Notes under the pieces: generated by a model | Told to the model about the DNA's origin: nothing | Database searches by the model: none | What the model saw: only the letters and a program-made list of their open reading frames with translations | In this document: positions 48,890 through 63,200 of the stretch, piece after piece | How the letters are laid out: each line of letters opens with the position of its first letter | Position numbering within the stretch: the first letter of the stretch is position 1 | Program-made: the position numbers and the translations under genes | Origin: Calliphora vicina | Taxonomy: Eukaryota > Arthropoda > Insecta > Diptera > Calliphoridae | Length of the DNA: 64,000 nt | Assembly (NCBI RefSeq): GCF_958450345.1 | Contig: NC_088780.1 | Coordinates: 104,544,226-104,608,225, forward strand | Direction of reading: 5' to 3'

Positions 48890-50490
48890 CCCAGTGGTGA
48901 CCCTAAATTATAGGTAAAATCACGTTCGGGACAGTCGCCCAGAACAGCTAGATGAGTCGGATTTAGTGAATGCAATACGTGAAGACAATACAAGGATTAT
49001 TTGCCTTGGACACGACCTGTCGTTCGGTAATCACAGTATACAGGGTAAAATGAGCTATCACATACATATTATTGCCCTTTTTGCGATTTTTGCTCTAGAA
49101 CCTCTAGTTTAGGACTTTCGACGAAACTTTTACTTTTTTCTTAAAAAATTGTTTTAATATTTTTTTATTTGCGAACAAAAATGTTCGTGTTTAAGAACTT
49201 TATAAAAGTGCACTAATCAAAACTTCTATTTATTATTGATTATTTTTGTAATAAGAACTTTTTTGGTTAGAAAATTAAAGTACATATTAACTTTACAGAT
49301 TTGAAAAGTTATCTTGCTGTATGTATATTGCAAAAGTATATTGTAATGAAATAGTTCCAAAGGAAATATTAGTTTACTAAAGAACACACATACATACATG
49401 CATAATTTTAAAACATAATAACTAAACTACAGACGTAAATACACATGTACATAAATAGTTAATGACGATATCAACCTTTTTATTTTGTTTTGCAAATGAA
49501 ACACATGTTTTTCACTTCCGGTTGTTTAGTTAAACGGATTTTGTTGATGTTGTTGTTGTTGGTATATTCGACATTTTAGAAAACAAAACAAAGAAAACTT
49601 CACATGTTAAAATGAAACAAAACAAAAACTTGTTTACTGTTTTCATACTATTCTAAGCATCCTTATTCGAGTAGTAACACTCTTCTACTACACTTTTGTA
49701 TCCCTTAAAGAAACGTGAAGTAAAGGCGACACTTAAACACACTCGAACTCTCTCAGGCATAGAAATTGTCATGCCACTTGCTAGCAATTACAAATACATA
49801 TACATGTGTAGTACGTATTTGTATACGAATGTATTTGTATGAGTTTGAGCCAGTATCCTAGGTCATTTTAATTTGCAACTACTACTTAAGTTTTGTCTTT
49901 TGTGTAGGTTTTCGTTTGATTGTGCTTCCTTGCAACAACATTTTACTTGTTCATACATGTTTAATGTTCACCCTTAAGATTAAAAAAGTCATACAAGGTG
50001 CAGAACAACAACTCACACAGGACGATAACAAAAACAGAAAAATAACTTTAAAAACTATATAACAATAGGCAAAATGAAAATAGTTAAACCTGCAGACAGA
50101 TGATGACCAATAAAAAAGAAATACTTATTTTTTTGTGTCGTTGTCGACATGTGTACAATTGAATACAAGTTTCTTAGCTAAACAAAATGCTGATAAACTA
50201 AACTTAAATGTAGCTTAAAAAGGATATACATGTATTTACTAGGGTTTACACCATTTTCAGTTGTAAATCCAAACAATTACATGAATTTTAAATTAATTGG
50301 TAAGTCATTGTTTGAAAAAAAACTTTAAATATTTTTAGTTTCAAATAAATGATTAATTGTTATTTATAACCAGTTTTTTTTGGTAAAGTCGGTTCCGTTT
50401 TTTTTTTGAAAAGCTCACATTTCGAACATCGAAGAAACCGGGTTTTTCTCTTTGAATAGCCGGTTTTTTCTAAAAGTGTGTTTTCATGAG
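48890..50490. other. No gene seen
   Basis: AT-rich, with TG and CA runs at 49530-49560 and 49790-49850. No domain seen. Confidence 0.5.
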
Positions 50491-50495
50491 TTTTA

Positions 50496-50623
50496 CCCCC
50501 ACTAACACGAAGCCTGGTTATGCGTTAACTAATAGTTATACTATCGGTTAAAATTATTTTTGTATGAAAACAGTCAGTATAACTATTAGTTAATACATAA
50601 CCAAACTTCGTGTAACTGGGGGG
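50496..50623. mobile_element. Short hairpin MITE, CCCCC ends, possible TTA TSD
   Basis: CCCCCACTAACACGAAGCCT and the reverse complement of CCCCCCAGTTACACGAAGTT, with the inner match TTAACTAATAGTTATACT. TTA lies outside both ends, which would suit a PIF/Harbinger-type element; three bases is weak evidence. Confidence 0.65.
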
Positions 50624-52330
50624 TTAGTGTATTAAAAACAAAAAAAAACATTCAAAATTAAAAAAAACTTTTTTAAAAGAAATACTCTAACTATTTTAGA
50701 AGATTTTTTATATTTAGACAACTGTCACAAGTGATCTGGAAGGCCTGAAAACTTGCTCAATGCATTGTTATCTGTATGTCCTTCAAGTACACTGAGTGAA
50801 ATATCATTTTCAATGTCTAGTTTTATAAAAACAAAAGAAAATATCGATATACTCCAAAGCATTTAAACTGTGTTTTATTCCTAAGAGATTATTTTAACCT
50901 TCATAAGTTCTTCAAATTTACTGACGTTAACGATCTTCGGGTCAAATTTGAACCAAATAGAAAATAAATTTTGTTTGCGATTTTTTTTAAAAAAATCTAA
51001 CGAAATTAAATAAATTAAATTTTTAGAAAAAATTTAATTTTTAATTCAAAATGGGTAAAACCTTATGAAGGATAAGAAAAACATAGCATTCGTATTTACC
51101 CTTGGAATCGAGTGTGATGAAAAGAGACAGATATAGGTATATAAGAGCTACAAAGTTCTGAAAAAATTTAACTTGATTGTGCGTAACAAAATTCAAGATT
51201 TTTGCTCCAGGTCAAATATGATACAAAAATTTTAAGTCCAAAGAAGTTTATAGATATTTTTTTGCCCATTTGTTTTTCTAAAAACCTAACATAGTTGTTG
51301 ACATTTGAAATTAAATAAAATTCATAAAATATCAACCTATAACTTTTAGAAAAAATTAAATATTAATTTCAAAATCGGGCAAATTTGAATCGAATATCAT
51401 GTGAAGGTTAAAAGAAGTAATCAAAATTGTTTTAATCACTATTATTTTAATAAATAGAACTGTTTTTCTTCTTATTACTCGGCGTCTTAATATTTTACCA
51501 AAAAACCGGTTAACCGGTTATTATTAAAAAACCGAAACCGGTTTATATTAAATTGCAATGTTTCGAAGAAACCTAAAACCGGTTTCTAAAAAATGTCGCA
51601 GAATCGTTCACCCTAGACACAATCCATTCCTGTATACCAAGATGGCTGCCTTTTAACCTAATCTAATGTAACCTAAGGTTGTCATGTTGTATTTAAATCC
51701 TAAGAGACTAATATACTAATTCGCATAAAATTGAACATTTCAATTTAAAATAAATGATAATACCGTATATTGGTTCTTCAGAGTGGAATTGATATTAATT
51801 TCTAATTATGTATTTGTTTTTCTCAAATTTTCCAGTTTAAAATACCTGTCAGAACAATAGGATCACCCAAATCCCATTGACAGGGAGTTGCTGTCATTTG
51901 CGGGTCATAGACGACTGAGGCGATTGGAAACACAGGATCTGGCCAGATAATAATTTTAACTAGCACTTATGTTGGACATTGCAGCGTCAATAGCAACTTT
52001 AGTTTTAGTTTAGGTTAAGATTTGAATAAAGAATAAAAAAAAATAACTACGGAATTGAAGCCATTTCGAATAAAATATGTGAGCAGCCTGATAATAATCT
52101 ATATTCTAATTATTGAAATACATTTTAAATTCAAATAATATTATTATAATTACACAAAATCTGATAATAACCCTAAATATAAAGTTTGGAAATGGTGTAT
52201 ATGAATGAAATAACAACCTAAGAGGTCTTCACTATAAGTCTTTACAAATCTCCAAATGATTTTTGATTTAGATTTTACATTTATTATTTTATCTCATTTT
52301 CCTGCTGAATTATAACTTTTGTTAAAAATG
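50624..52330. other. No host gene; possible retrotransposon tail at 51880-52030
   Basis: At 51930-52010 one frame reads ILTSTYVGHCSVNSNFSFS, like the GHCxLNxHL ending seen in RNase H-like tails of non-LTR retrotransposons. Nothing upstream supports it further, so it stays a weak suggestion. Confidence 0.3.
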
Positions 52331-52620
52331 CAATTATCAGGCCTGTCACAGAATTCCATTCCGATCGAATGTGGAATTAATTTCGTATTACTCTTCTTCA
52401 GAAAAAGTAAAACGAAAATCGTTCTTAATCAAGTTTTCAAAGTGGAATTGTTTTAATATAAAAAACGCAGTCAAATTAATATCAGAAATACAGAATTATT
52501 AAATATTTTTGGAATTAATAAATTAATTATACGGAATCTGAAGAACTTAAAACGAAATCGATCGGAATAAAAACTGCGGAAACCATTCCGAACAAACTGA
52601 GTTACTGGCCTGTATATACA
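52331..52620. repeat. Possible hAT-like MITE with CAGGCCTGTC ends
   Basis: CAGGCCTGTCACAGAATTCC on the left and the reverse complement of CAGGCCAGTAACTCAGTTTG on the right, with inner ATTCCGATCG/CGATCGGAAT inverted. Terminal identity is modest and no duplication was found. Confidence 0.45.
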
Positions 52621-54020
52621 GTATTGTGGCAATTATCTCGCACTTTTGCGATATTGGATATACCCTAGGTCAAAAATTATTATCAGTTCTAAAAATCAAA
52701 TGCTGAAAATTTTAATAAAATCGGATAGAATTTTCAAGATTTAGAACAAAGTAGCAATAGCTATGTTTAAGTTGTTACTAGTTAGTAACAATTTTTACTG
52801 GAAAATCGTTCATTAACTGGGGGGATGAAAATGGGAAAAATCAAATTTTTGTTGTTAAGGGCCACTCGAATGTCTGATGTATTCGCAGATCATCCCACCA
52901 ATTATTATTATTTTATATTTAACGTTTTTCCATTTTTTTTTTTTGGCAATTTGTCTACATTATATATTGCACATGTCAAACAAATTAATACGATTTGAAC
53001 GTATTATTGTGGTCATATTCACATGAAAAAAACAACAAACTAAACTTAGAAATACTTTCAGTTTGCCGCTCGTATATTCTCTATGAACAAATAGCACAAA
53101 TGGTCAATAGATTCTATCTTTTTTTCCCCCCTAAAATTGCTTGTTATATTTTGTTCTTTCATTTTATTCTCCACAACTAAACTGAGTAATTTACTTTATT
53201 TCCTACTTTCATTCTATGTTGTATTTTTTATACCTATATTGCAAGTATATTTTTGCAAAGGAATATTAGTAAAAGCCAACACAGGAAACACAGGTCTTTC
53301 AAAAAAACTTTGTATAAATTTCTGTACTTGTATGAGGACTTTAAATGTCATGTTTATAGTTATTTTTGCTTATAAATGTGACACAGCAGAAGAAAAAGAA
53401 GAACTGCTTAGTTGGGATTGTTGGTGGCCCTTTGTTATTCTACTATTGGGATTTGTAGCTATGACATGACATGAAATATTTCTCTATTTGCTTCAGTTTG
53501 TCTGGGACTTCAATTAAATAATAATGTCTACAGTCATAATTAATTTAAAAGGCCTGATTTAGGGGAGAACAACAACAAAATGCGAAAGATTGTTTTGTGT
53601 GAGTTAGTTAAGTAATGATAGACATATTTTCTAAATGAATAAAATTTGACAATTCCTTAGATTTTTGTAATTATGTGTTTAAGGTAGTAAGCGACCAGTT
53701 AAAATTGATTTGAAAAATGGTACCTACAAGGGTTTGTAATAGCTAATAAAAATAATTTTACGTATAATGTTTTTATGTAGAAAGAATTGAAAAATGATTG
53801 TTGACTAGATGAGAATCTACAGATTGATGGTCTCAATATTCCGATATTCACTCATCAATATGACAAGATAGGTATATTTTATTGAAGCCATTACATAGCA
53901 ATTCCCATTTTAATATACAAAAGTCGAATATAGCTGAAAACATTTAGAAATTTGATAAAAATCATATCTGTATCAAATAATATTTTACTTCGAAATAAAC
54001 AATCATACCTTATTTATACT
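52621..54020. other. No gene recognised
   Basis: A 110-codon hydrophobic frame at 53137-53469 is T-rich and matches no family I know; AT-rich DNA easily gives such frames. Confidence 0.4.
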
Positions 54021-54028
54021 AAATTTCA

Positions 54029-54111
54029 TGCTCGATATCGAATGCCGTAATCTCAAATCAGAAAATTACGATCGAATTTACTCGATATAGAATGCGGCAA
54101 TTCGGCCCCTG
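54029..54111. repeat. Right-hand part of the CAGGGGCCGAATT MITE
   Basis: GCTCGATATCGAATGCCGTA to CAATTCGGCCCCTG matches 15750-15826. Confidence 0.65.
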
Positions 54112-56329
54112 ATATACACACATGAAAGCTCATCTTAACAAATTAAAATAAAAAATAAAATATTGACCCCAATAACCTAAATCCGTTTACCATAAAATAT
54201 ATGGCATCATAAAATATAAGAACAAAAATATAAAAACACATTCAACTCTCCTACATTTTAAACAAGCAGGACATACAAACACCGCAAAAAAAGAGAAACC
54301 GCTAATGTGCGGCTGCAACACCATTTATTTTGGACAAGATGAAAAAAAAGTGCAATTGATAGTGTCAGTGTATAAAGATTGATAGTCAACGATAGTAAAA
54401 AAAGGTTTAAAAACCTGGACAGAAAAACACAACATGGATTGAAAGGGGAAAAGAAAACTGAAAGAGCAATATTACAAAAATTGTGTCCTCAATTCAAAGG
54501 AACAAATAAATAGTAGTTTCCATGAGCCAAACATTCATTCTTCTCTTAGTGTAAGCCAACCAAGTGCCGTTACATGGTAATCATTAGAAAATATTTGTGA
54601 ACATTTTACCTTGATTTACTATAAACTATTAATACAATTCTATAATATATTAAATTTAATTCATAATAAAGTACATACCTTCGTTGTTAATAAAAAAAAT
54701 GAGTAGATATAGATAATTTCAATAACTTGCAAGTTATTTTTTCTTAAATGGCGTCTTTCTTCTATGTATATAGTTTTGTGCTTATATAATTTACACTTAT
54801 TTCACTAACACCAACGATGTTTTTTTAACAATATTTTTGTTCATTTAAGGAAATAATACACAATTTAATAAAACAATTAAAATATTTTACAAAATCACCA
54901 AAAAAGTAGACCATTTAAAATAAAACCGTATATTTTTTCTTTCTGTTTTATTCACTCCTTCTTTACACATTCACAATAGTTTGTGTTTTTTTTAATATTT
55001 TGTTTCAGTTCATAGGAACTCCGTGAAAACACCCTCACATTTTACAGCTGGCAATGCTGTGTTAACAAGTATTAGAGTTGCCGAATACATAAGAAAACAC
55101 GTATTAAATTATTTGAGTTGGAATAAGTAATATAATAAATAAATATTTAAAGCTTTGAGAACATAAAACATTTTAAACTGTTGCATATTTTTCATCATTG
55201 CTACAGATTTAAATAAACATAATTAAAAAAAAATTAAAAAATTTATATTTTGGGAAAATTTTAATTATTTTGCTCCTAATGGAAGATTAAAGTTTTTGTT
55301 TTTTAAAACGGCAAAAAAGTATTGAAAAATTCAGCTGCGTTGTTAATTTTTTCTTCGCACATAGAAAACAAAACAAGATCTAAATGATTAAAATCTGTCC
55401 ATAAATTTTGATTTTATACAAAAGAGTATAAAATGCAGCATACAAATCATGGAAATGTTTCTTGACTTGGGAAATCACAAACAGTACCTACTTCATTATT
55501 TTTGGGATATAATTTTTGAAAGAATGAATATGAATGGAATTAAAATCGATTTTTTAAAAGGATTAATCGAAATCTATATTTGAAAATAAAAGTACGGCCT
55601 ACGTTTTCCACTTTCATCAACTGTTACAATATAAAAACATTTGAATGGCATCTCTAAATATTTCCCCTTACAGAATGTTCTTAAGGGGAACATGACCTAT
55701 GAAACAAAGTGTGACGTCATAAACACTTGTTGATGAGATGTGTTTAATAAACATAACAATAATGTACTTTGCGTGTTATATTAATTAAACATTAACATAT
55801 TCAATGTATTATTATATTTTATTAGTTAGTTTTATTAAAAAACTAATTGTGTTTATATTTGCGTTCCCAGTGGGGTGAAACATAAATAAACAAAACTAGA
55901 GTTGCCAGGGTAAATACAAATATCACGCAAAAGCAGTATCGATTTTTTAAAACACCTAATTAATTAATTCAAAGATTTCAAATAACTTTCAAAATAACAT
56001 TAAAATTATGAATGTTAACATTATTAGCTTTTTATATACAAACTTATGTATTTTGTTTATAAACATTTAGTTCTTATTTTGATTCACCATAGCCTGGTAA
56101 CTCTAGCTCAATTGTTTTGTTTATAATTCCATTCAAGCCATAATTTAGTTTCACTTCCACTCTGTCTCAAGTCATTCTTTTCGAGGGCGTAGTTCGACAA
56201 GTGTCATTTGGAAATTAGTCAATACAATAAAAATCCAATAGTTTCTGTTAAGGCGTGCTTGTTTTAATTTAATTTTTGTTTGTATTTAGTTTAATTTTTG
56301 TAAATTATTCTATTTGTTATTTAAACGCA
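54112..56329. other. Upstream region of the surface-protein gene; nothing firm seen
   Basis: AT-rich, no transposon ends or coding exons recognised. The promoter must lie near 56100-56330, but no clear core element could be assigned by eye. Confidence 0.4.
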
Positions 56330-56351
56330 AGTGTTTGTTTTACCAAACACT
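56330..56351 (+). promoter_or_regulatory. Perfect 8-bp hairpin just upstream of the start codon
   Basis: AGTGTTTG, six bases, CAAACACT. It ends 22 bases before the ATG and so probably lies in the 5' untranslated region. A role in translation is only a possibility; the arms are short and could be chance. Confidence 0.3.
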
Positions 56352-56373
56352 GAAGTAATAGTGCAAGTGGAAA

Positions 56374-57287
56374 ATGTTTGCAACGAGTGCTCTGGCCAGG
56401 AGCTTGTTGTTTTTTGTATTGGTCTTGTTTGTGGGTGTGTTCGCACAATTTGAGTGGCAAGCCCGTGATGCTTTCGATGAAATTAAAATAAAATATGACA
56501 AAGTTAATCCCGACAATTGTCCCATACAACATGTTAGTGATTTGTATTTGCCAGAGGACACGGTGTCACACAAGCCAGACATTAAGGAAATCAATATAAA
56601 TCCCATATTTCCAAATCGTACCGCACTGTTGCATTTACACAACATGGCGTTGAGTAGAAGTTTCTTTTGGAGTTACATTTTACAGTCGCGTTTCATAAGA
56701 CCTGCCATCAATGATACTTATGATCCGGGCATGATGTACTACTTCCTCTCTACCGTGGCCGATGTCTCTTCGAATCCTTCAATTAACGCTTCTGCTATTT
56801 ATTTTGCTCCCAACAGCTCGTATACCTCCTCGTACAGAGGTTTCTTCAATAAAACCTTTCCCCGTTTTGGGCCACGTACTTTCCGTCTTGACGATTTCAA
56901 CGATCCCATACATCTACAAAAGATTTCCACTTGGAATACATTTGATGTCAGAGATTTGGGAGCCCATCCTCCGGAGTCTGTTTCGAAAGATTATACTTCC
57001 GATTTGTATAAAATAAATGAATGGTATAAGAAGTGGTTGCCCGATGATGTGGAGCGACGTCACGACACAAAGACTACGTATCAAGTGGAAATTCGTTATG
57101 CTAATAATACAAACGAAACCTTTACATTCCATGGACCGCCAGGTGCTGATGAAGATCCTGGACCTATCAAATGGACTAGACCGTATTTCGATTGTGGTCG
57201 TTCCAATAAGTGGCTAGTGTCGGCAGTAGTGCCAATTGCTGATATTTATCCCAGACATACACAGTTCAGACATATTGAATATCCAAA
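56374..57287 (+). CDS. Exon 1: signal peptide and first Cache-like region
   Basis: Codes for residues 1-304 plus two bases of codon 305. The start ATG is preceded by GTGGAAA, a good fly start context, and the signal peptide begins at once, so no upstream start is needed. The exon ends at the donor GTGAGT (57288). The conserved block FDCGRSNKWLV near its end is echoed in exon 5. Confidence 0.9.
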
Positions 57288-60200
57288 GTGAGTATTGAGA
57301 ACTACTATATACATATTAGTGTATTCAATCGATTAACCGTTAATCGGTTAACCGATTAATTTTTGTCGGTTAACTGTTCTAATAATTTAAAATGGCCGAT
57401 TTTCAAATAACAAATAAGCCGATTAATTTGTGTCGATTAACGATTTGTTTTTTTTTGCACTTTTATGCCTTAACTCATGAACATTTCTTTCTAACAATAG
57501 TTTTTTGAAGTATAGCTATAAAGCTGAAACTAAGGAATTTGTAAATGACCTATTTTCTAGAATGTTCTATGATTAACTTTGTCCAAATGACTCGGAGGAC
57601 ATTACAGAAACTAGTCTTTTATCAGAACTTAATTAAGAGTATTCAAAATCTAAAAAAAAAATAGAAAAAACTAAAAAAAGAACTTAGCAATTGGATATTC
57701 TTAATCATGCCTTACTTTTGATTTCTCCAACATCGACAATCAGTGATAGAGTTTTTTCCAAGTCAACTTTTATTAATACTAAAGGAAAAAATCATTTAAA
57801 AGGAAAACATTTAAATTATTTTCTTTTGTTTAAAGATTTTTTCAGAAGATCTCACTAAAATCCTAAAAAAACTCACATTTGTATATAAAAAGGATTGTTG
57901 AATTGTTATGTTTTGTTTGTTTTTCAGTTTAAAATAGAAATTATTCGGTTAATCGAATAATTTAAAATTAACCGATTATTAACCGATTAAATCTAAACCC
58001 CGATTAATTATTTGCTCGATTAACCGATTAAACCAGAAACCCGATAAATTGAATACCCTAATACATATGTATTATGTTGATCTAAAGATTTTGTGTAAAA
58101 AATTATTTTGGCTAGCATAAGATTTTCTATGAAATTCTTTAGCTAGTAGGTACAAGGTTTCCTAAAAAATCTTTATTTAGCTCAAGATCTTCTATAAAAT
58201 TAAAGATTTTCTATAACTAGCTCAAGATTTTTCAAGACTTTCAACAAAATTCACTATTTTATATAAAATTCGATTTTATATAAAATTAATTAGCTAGCTC
58301 AAGATTTTCTATAAAAGAAAAGAATAAACAAATTTCCATTACATTTACTTTCTTCTCCCAATTTAGATACACTGCCATTGCTGTACTCGAAATGGATTTT
58401 GAAAGGCTTGATATAAATCAATGTCCCAAGGGTGAAGGTAATAAGGGGCCAAATCATTTTGCCGATACAGCACGATGTAAAAAAGAAACTACAGAATGTG
58501 AACCACTGCACGGTTGGGGCTTCCGGCGCGGTGGTTATCAATGTCGTTGTAAGCCTGGACATCGACTGCCTAACGTTGTAAGGCGACCCTATTTGGGTGA
58601 AATAATAGAAAGAGCTTCCGCTGAACAGTATTATAACGACTATGATTGTCAAAAAATTGGCTGTAAGTATTTAAAATGTTTATCCTAATTCAAAGTTATA
58701 TAAATATTTTGTTTATTTTAATTTATTTTAGGGATTCAAAAGATACCCATACAGTGGGAGAAAGCACCCTACCATGTACGACAGAAATATTTAGATTTAC
58801 ATCAAGAATATCGTAATTATTCAACTGGTGCCTCATCTTTGCATACTGAAAATGTAAATATTGATCAAGCCTTAAAGTTTATACTTAGTGTTAATTACAG
58901 AACATGTAAAGAGTAAGTTTATTAAACAAGTTAATTTGAAATATTTTGGTGCTATTAAATTATCCTTTACATAGTTTTCATCCACAAGATTTAATTTTAC
59001 GTGGTGACGTAAGTTTTGGCGCTAAAGAACAATTCGAAAATGAAGCTAAAATGGCTGTACGTCTTGCTAACTTTATAAGTGCTTTTCTGCAGGTATGTAC
59101 AAATAAGTAGGGATTTAAACTTGTGAAATACGTTACGTTTAGTTTATATTTTTTTTTGCTTTGGCGAGATCTACAAAATAAAAAGTTCTCACCTTCACTT
59201 TCCATCATTTTCATATTTCAACACTTAATTATAGCTTAGAAGTGTTAATAATTTCATTGATTTTCTTGTTTTTGTTGAAGCAACTTCCTTGAAAAAACTC
59301 TTGAAGTGTAAATGACAATTTTTCACGCTTTATAAAATATATTTTTATATATTTTTTTTATAAAAAGCAAATATGTACTCAAATATCATCCTTTGTTTTG
59401 CTTATGCCTAATCTCATGTTTAACAACTTGTTTTTGTGGTAGTTTAATATGCAGTGTCAAATGAATCTTTATTTTGCTTCTACATATTTTTGAAAAAAAA
59501 TCGAAATAGTTTAAAGAAATACTCGAAAAACTAGATATTTTTTTAAAGATATTTGCACAAGTTGTTAAATATCTTTTAAACAAATACTTCGAACTAGAAA
59601 TAAAAGGATAAAATGATAATAATAATGAGGATGATAAAAACGGAAACTTAACGACATTTAAACCTAAATTTACAAATTGAGATCCTTTGGCAACAACAAT
59701 CATACAAGAGAGAACAATCAAAAACTCAATTATTATCAAGAAAAACTAGTTGGTATTAAAAAATATCACACTCTATGGCAGACTAGTTTCATCTATCTAC
59801 ATCTACACAATTATCTATTTCTTTGCTTTATTCAAACAACAACTTTCAAAATAATATTAAACCCCTTTCTTATTCTACTCTTTTTTTCACGCTCTTTTTC
59901 ATACACACACACACATATATACATATATATATTCAACCTTTTATGAAACTCTAATAAAGGTTTCTGATCCCAATGAAGTATATTCGGGCAAACGTGTGGC
60001 CGATAAACCACTTACCGAAGATCAAATGATTGGTGAAACATTGGCTATTGTTTTGGGTGACACAAAAGTCTGGTCGGCTGCCACACTTTGGGAACGCAAT
60101 AAATTCACCAATCGTACATATTTCGCACCCTATGCCTATAAAACTGAATTGAATACACGCAAATTTAAGGTTGAGGATATAGCGCGGTTAAACAAGACAC

Positions 60201-63200
60201 ATGAGCTGTACACGGAAAGGAGTTATTTCAAGTTTTTAAAACAACGCTGGTCGACCAACTTTGATGATTTGGAGACCTTTTATATGAAAATCAAAATTCG
60301 GCACAATGAGACAGGTGAATACAGTCAGAAGTATGAGCATTACCCTAATTCGTATCGTGCGGCGAGCTTGAAACATGGCTATTGGACACAACCACAATTT
60401 GATTGTAATGGTTATGTTAAGAAATGGCTTGTGACCTATGCGGCACCCTTTTTTGGCTGGGATAGCCTTAAAGTTAAACTGGAATTCAAGTAAGTAAAAT
60501 GATGATAAAGAAGTGGAGGGAATTTTTTTTGTTTAAATTTAAAATAGTGGAAAATTGTATTGTGTTATTATTATTTCTTGTTTGATATTTTAAAAGTCAT
60601 CCCTAATTCTTTTTAACTATTTTATACTACTTGTAGTTGTTTAGGTTTGGTAGGTTTTTCTATTTATGCGGGTCTATGGTTATTAATTCTTATTTGGTTC
60701 CCAGTGTGTTTCTTTTTAGAATTTTAAAAGGGGTCATTTATTTATTTATTGTATCTCCTCTATATTTTTCTTTGGACATTTCAATTTGTTTTCAAATGTT
60801 TTGTCTTGATTATGTCTTAATAGTTTCAACGAGTTTTAATGATCATTTAAAGTTATGTTTAATATAATTTATGCTTGGTTGGTACTTTTGTTTCCATCAA
60901 GTTCTTCTTTGTTACTAGAGTGATGACAGTTATAGTAACTTATGACTTTTATGCAAAACACAATAACTTTTAAAGTAAAACGGACAGAGTATAATGATTT
61001 TATAAAATATAAATTGTTGAATACAATTTGGTTCATAGACCAGTTATGAAAAATACGGCGATATTTTCATGTTCTGATTTTAGAATATACTAGCAAGGAA
61101 TGTGAGAGTAAAATTAATTAAGTCTCTAGAAAAATAAATTGACTTTTTAAGACAAAATAAAAGACTTTATATTAAAAAATTAACTACATACTAACTATAA
61201 AGTAAAAGGGCGTGTGGTATATGATATGCAGTTGTGAATATTGAATTCAATTGAAAGGATTGTAAATGTACAATAATGCGGAATATTGATTTTCTAAGAC
61301 AGCTGAAATATTATTCAATACTAGATTCTTTATCATATATAGTATTACTAGCTGTCCCAAGTTTGAAGACTCCCACTATAATAGTACTCCATGTTTGCAA
61401 TAATAAATTTTTACTTTGTATGGGAATTGCCATGCCCATTGTTCCTATATAGGTCAATTGTGAATCTAAACATTCATCGAAATTGGCCCAGGCGTTAAGG
61501 TGGAGTTCAGTTAGTAACACGCGTACAGAAGAATTATATATATAAAGATACAGATGTTCTCTTTTGGAATTTTTAAAAGCATCAGTTCTGCCACAGTCAT
61601 TATTCAAAAATAAAGTTAACTTAACATAAACAATGAGCGTTTTATTCGGCTGTGCCGAATCTCGTATAAAAATATACTTTGGTTTAAATCAGACACCGAA
61701 AAGTATTGTTGTTTATAAAATTATCAACTTATCAGCATGATATTTTAATTAAGACCCATATGTGTAAAAGAGAGTTATTTTGTTTTTTAGAGCGTTTTAG
61801 AGAGTTATTTTGTTTTTTAGACGTTCCTTATAATCTTTAATATGTAAATTTAAAGATTATACCTCGATATTATAGTTGGGGACCTAGAATTTCACGGAGA
61901 CCTTTTAATATTCGTTTTCAGTTAGCTTTTCGAAAATGTACAATAGAATATTTAATACTGGTTAACGATTGGGCATAATCGGTCATAAATTTCTACTTAA
62001 TAATAATAAATATTAATTATTTCTTAACATGAATTAATTAATAATTCATGTGAAGCTGAACTAATGAACTAAATATAATGTTCGATGCCCAAATTATCTT
62101 TAAGTAGCTTACAAGAGATTTTACTTAGGTTTATTTATCATTAAATCATAAACAAATCAATGTAATTTTCTAGTTTTTTGCCAATTATTCCCATTACTGA
62201 ACACAAAGTATGTTCAGATGTACTGCATCTATTATTTTTTATGAGGAATTGTAAAAAATCGCTTTTAATTTAAAGTTTTCTTTAAATATTTCATAAAATT
62301 ACTCAATAATTTGTCCTATACTACTTTAAATTTGATTTGTTAGGAAAATAATAATCGGACAATTAATTTAAAAATCATTTTCAGATTTTTGTTTTTGAGT
62401 TTTGTCCTCAATAATTTTTGTGAACGAATCTTGTTTATGTCCAATTTCATCAGGATATTAATTATTATAATACAATTATGAATGTTCAAGTCATTTTCTA
62501 AGGGCGGCCTTGTATGGGGACTAGAGCTCCATATATATTTAGAACTGCTCAAACAAAAATTTTACAAAAAAAATTTATGAACAAATTTGGGTTACAAAAT
62601 ATTTTTTCCCGATTTTAACTCATCGTTGGTCCGAATTTCTAATGTGTTATATATGTCGTTGAAAAGGTATTTGAAATGTCTATCATTAAATATCCATATT
62701 GTGTATGTTAATGGCATAATAATCCAGATATAAATCACAGTCATTTGTATGCCGATTTTTCCGAATTTAAGCGGAACTTTATCGGATATATTGATGTACC
62801 AAACATGTATGTAAGTTATTTGGAAATTAGATTTCAACAGTCAGACAGACATGACTATAACGATCCGGAATGGGGTCGCAAATGAAAACTAGAAATTACA
62901 AATGGAATGACTAACTTATATTTACATACCCTTACCAACTCATGGTGAAGAGTACAGTTTGTAGTTAGAAAACTACAAACTTTAAAGTATTCAACAGTAT
63001 TCCAACACAAAATATTAAATTATGTATTTAACTCTCATAAATAAATATATGATATGTTGCTGGACCAGGAAATATACTTCTTTCTAATTATTTTATAGAG
63101 ATATTGTTTGCTTATCTAAATTAAAATAAAATTTAGTAAATTAAATTCCCTTTTTTTGTTGTTATAGAGGTGTGGTAGCTGTTTCTATGGACATGTTACA

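Noticed and set aside
51880..52030. Non-LTR retrotransposon tail (GHCSVN-type text)
   Set aside because: Only about 20 residues fit and there is no reverse transcriptase upstream, so it is noted only as a weak suggestion.
53137..53469. 110-codon membrane-protein-like frame
   Set aside because: T-rich DNA readily gives hydrophobic open frames; no family match, no splice partners and no neighbouring gene support. Left as unassigned.
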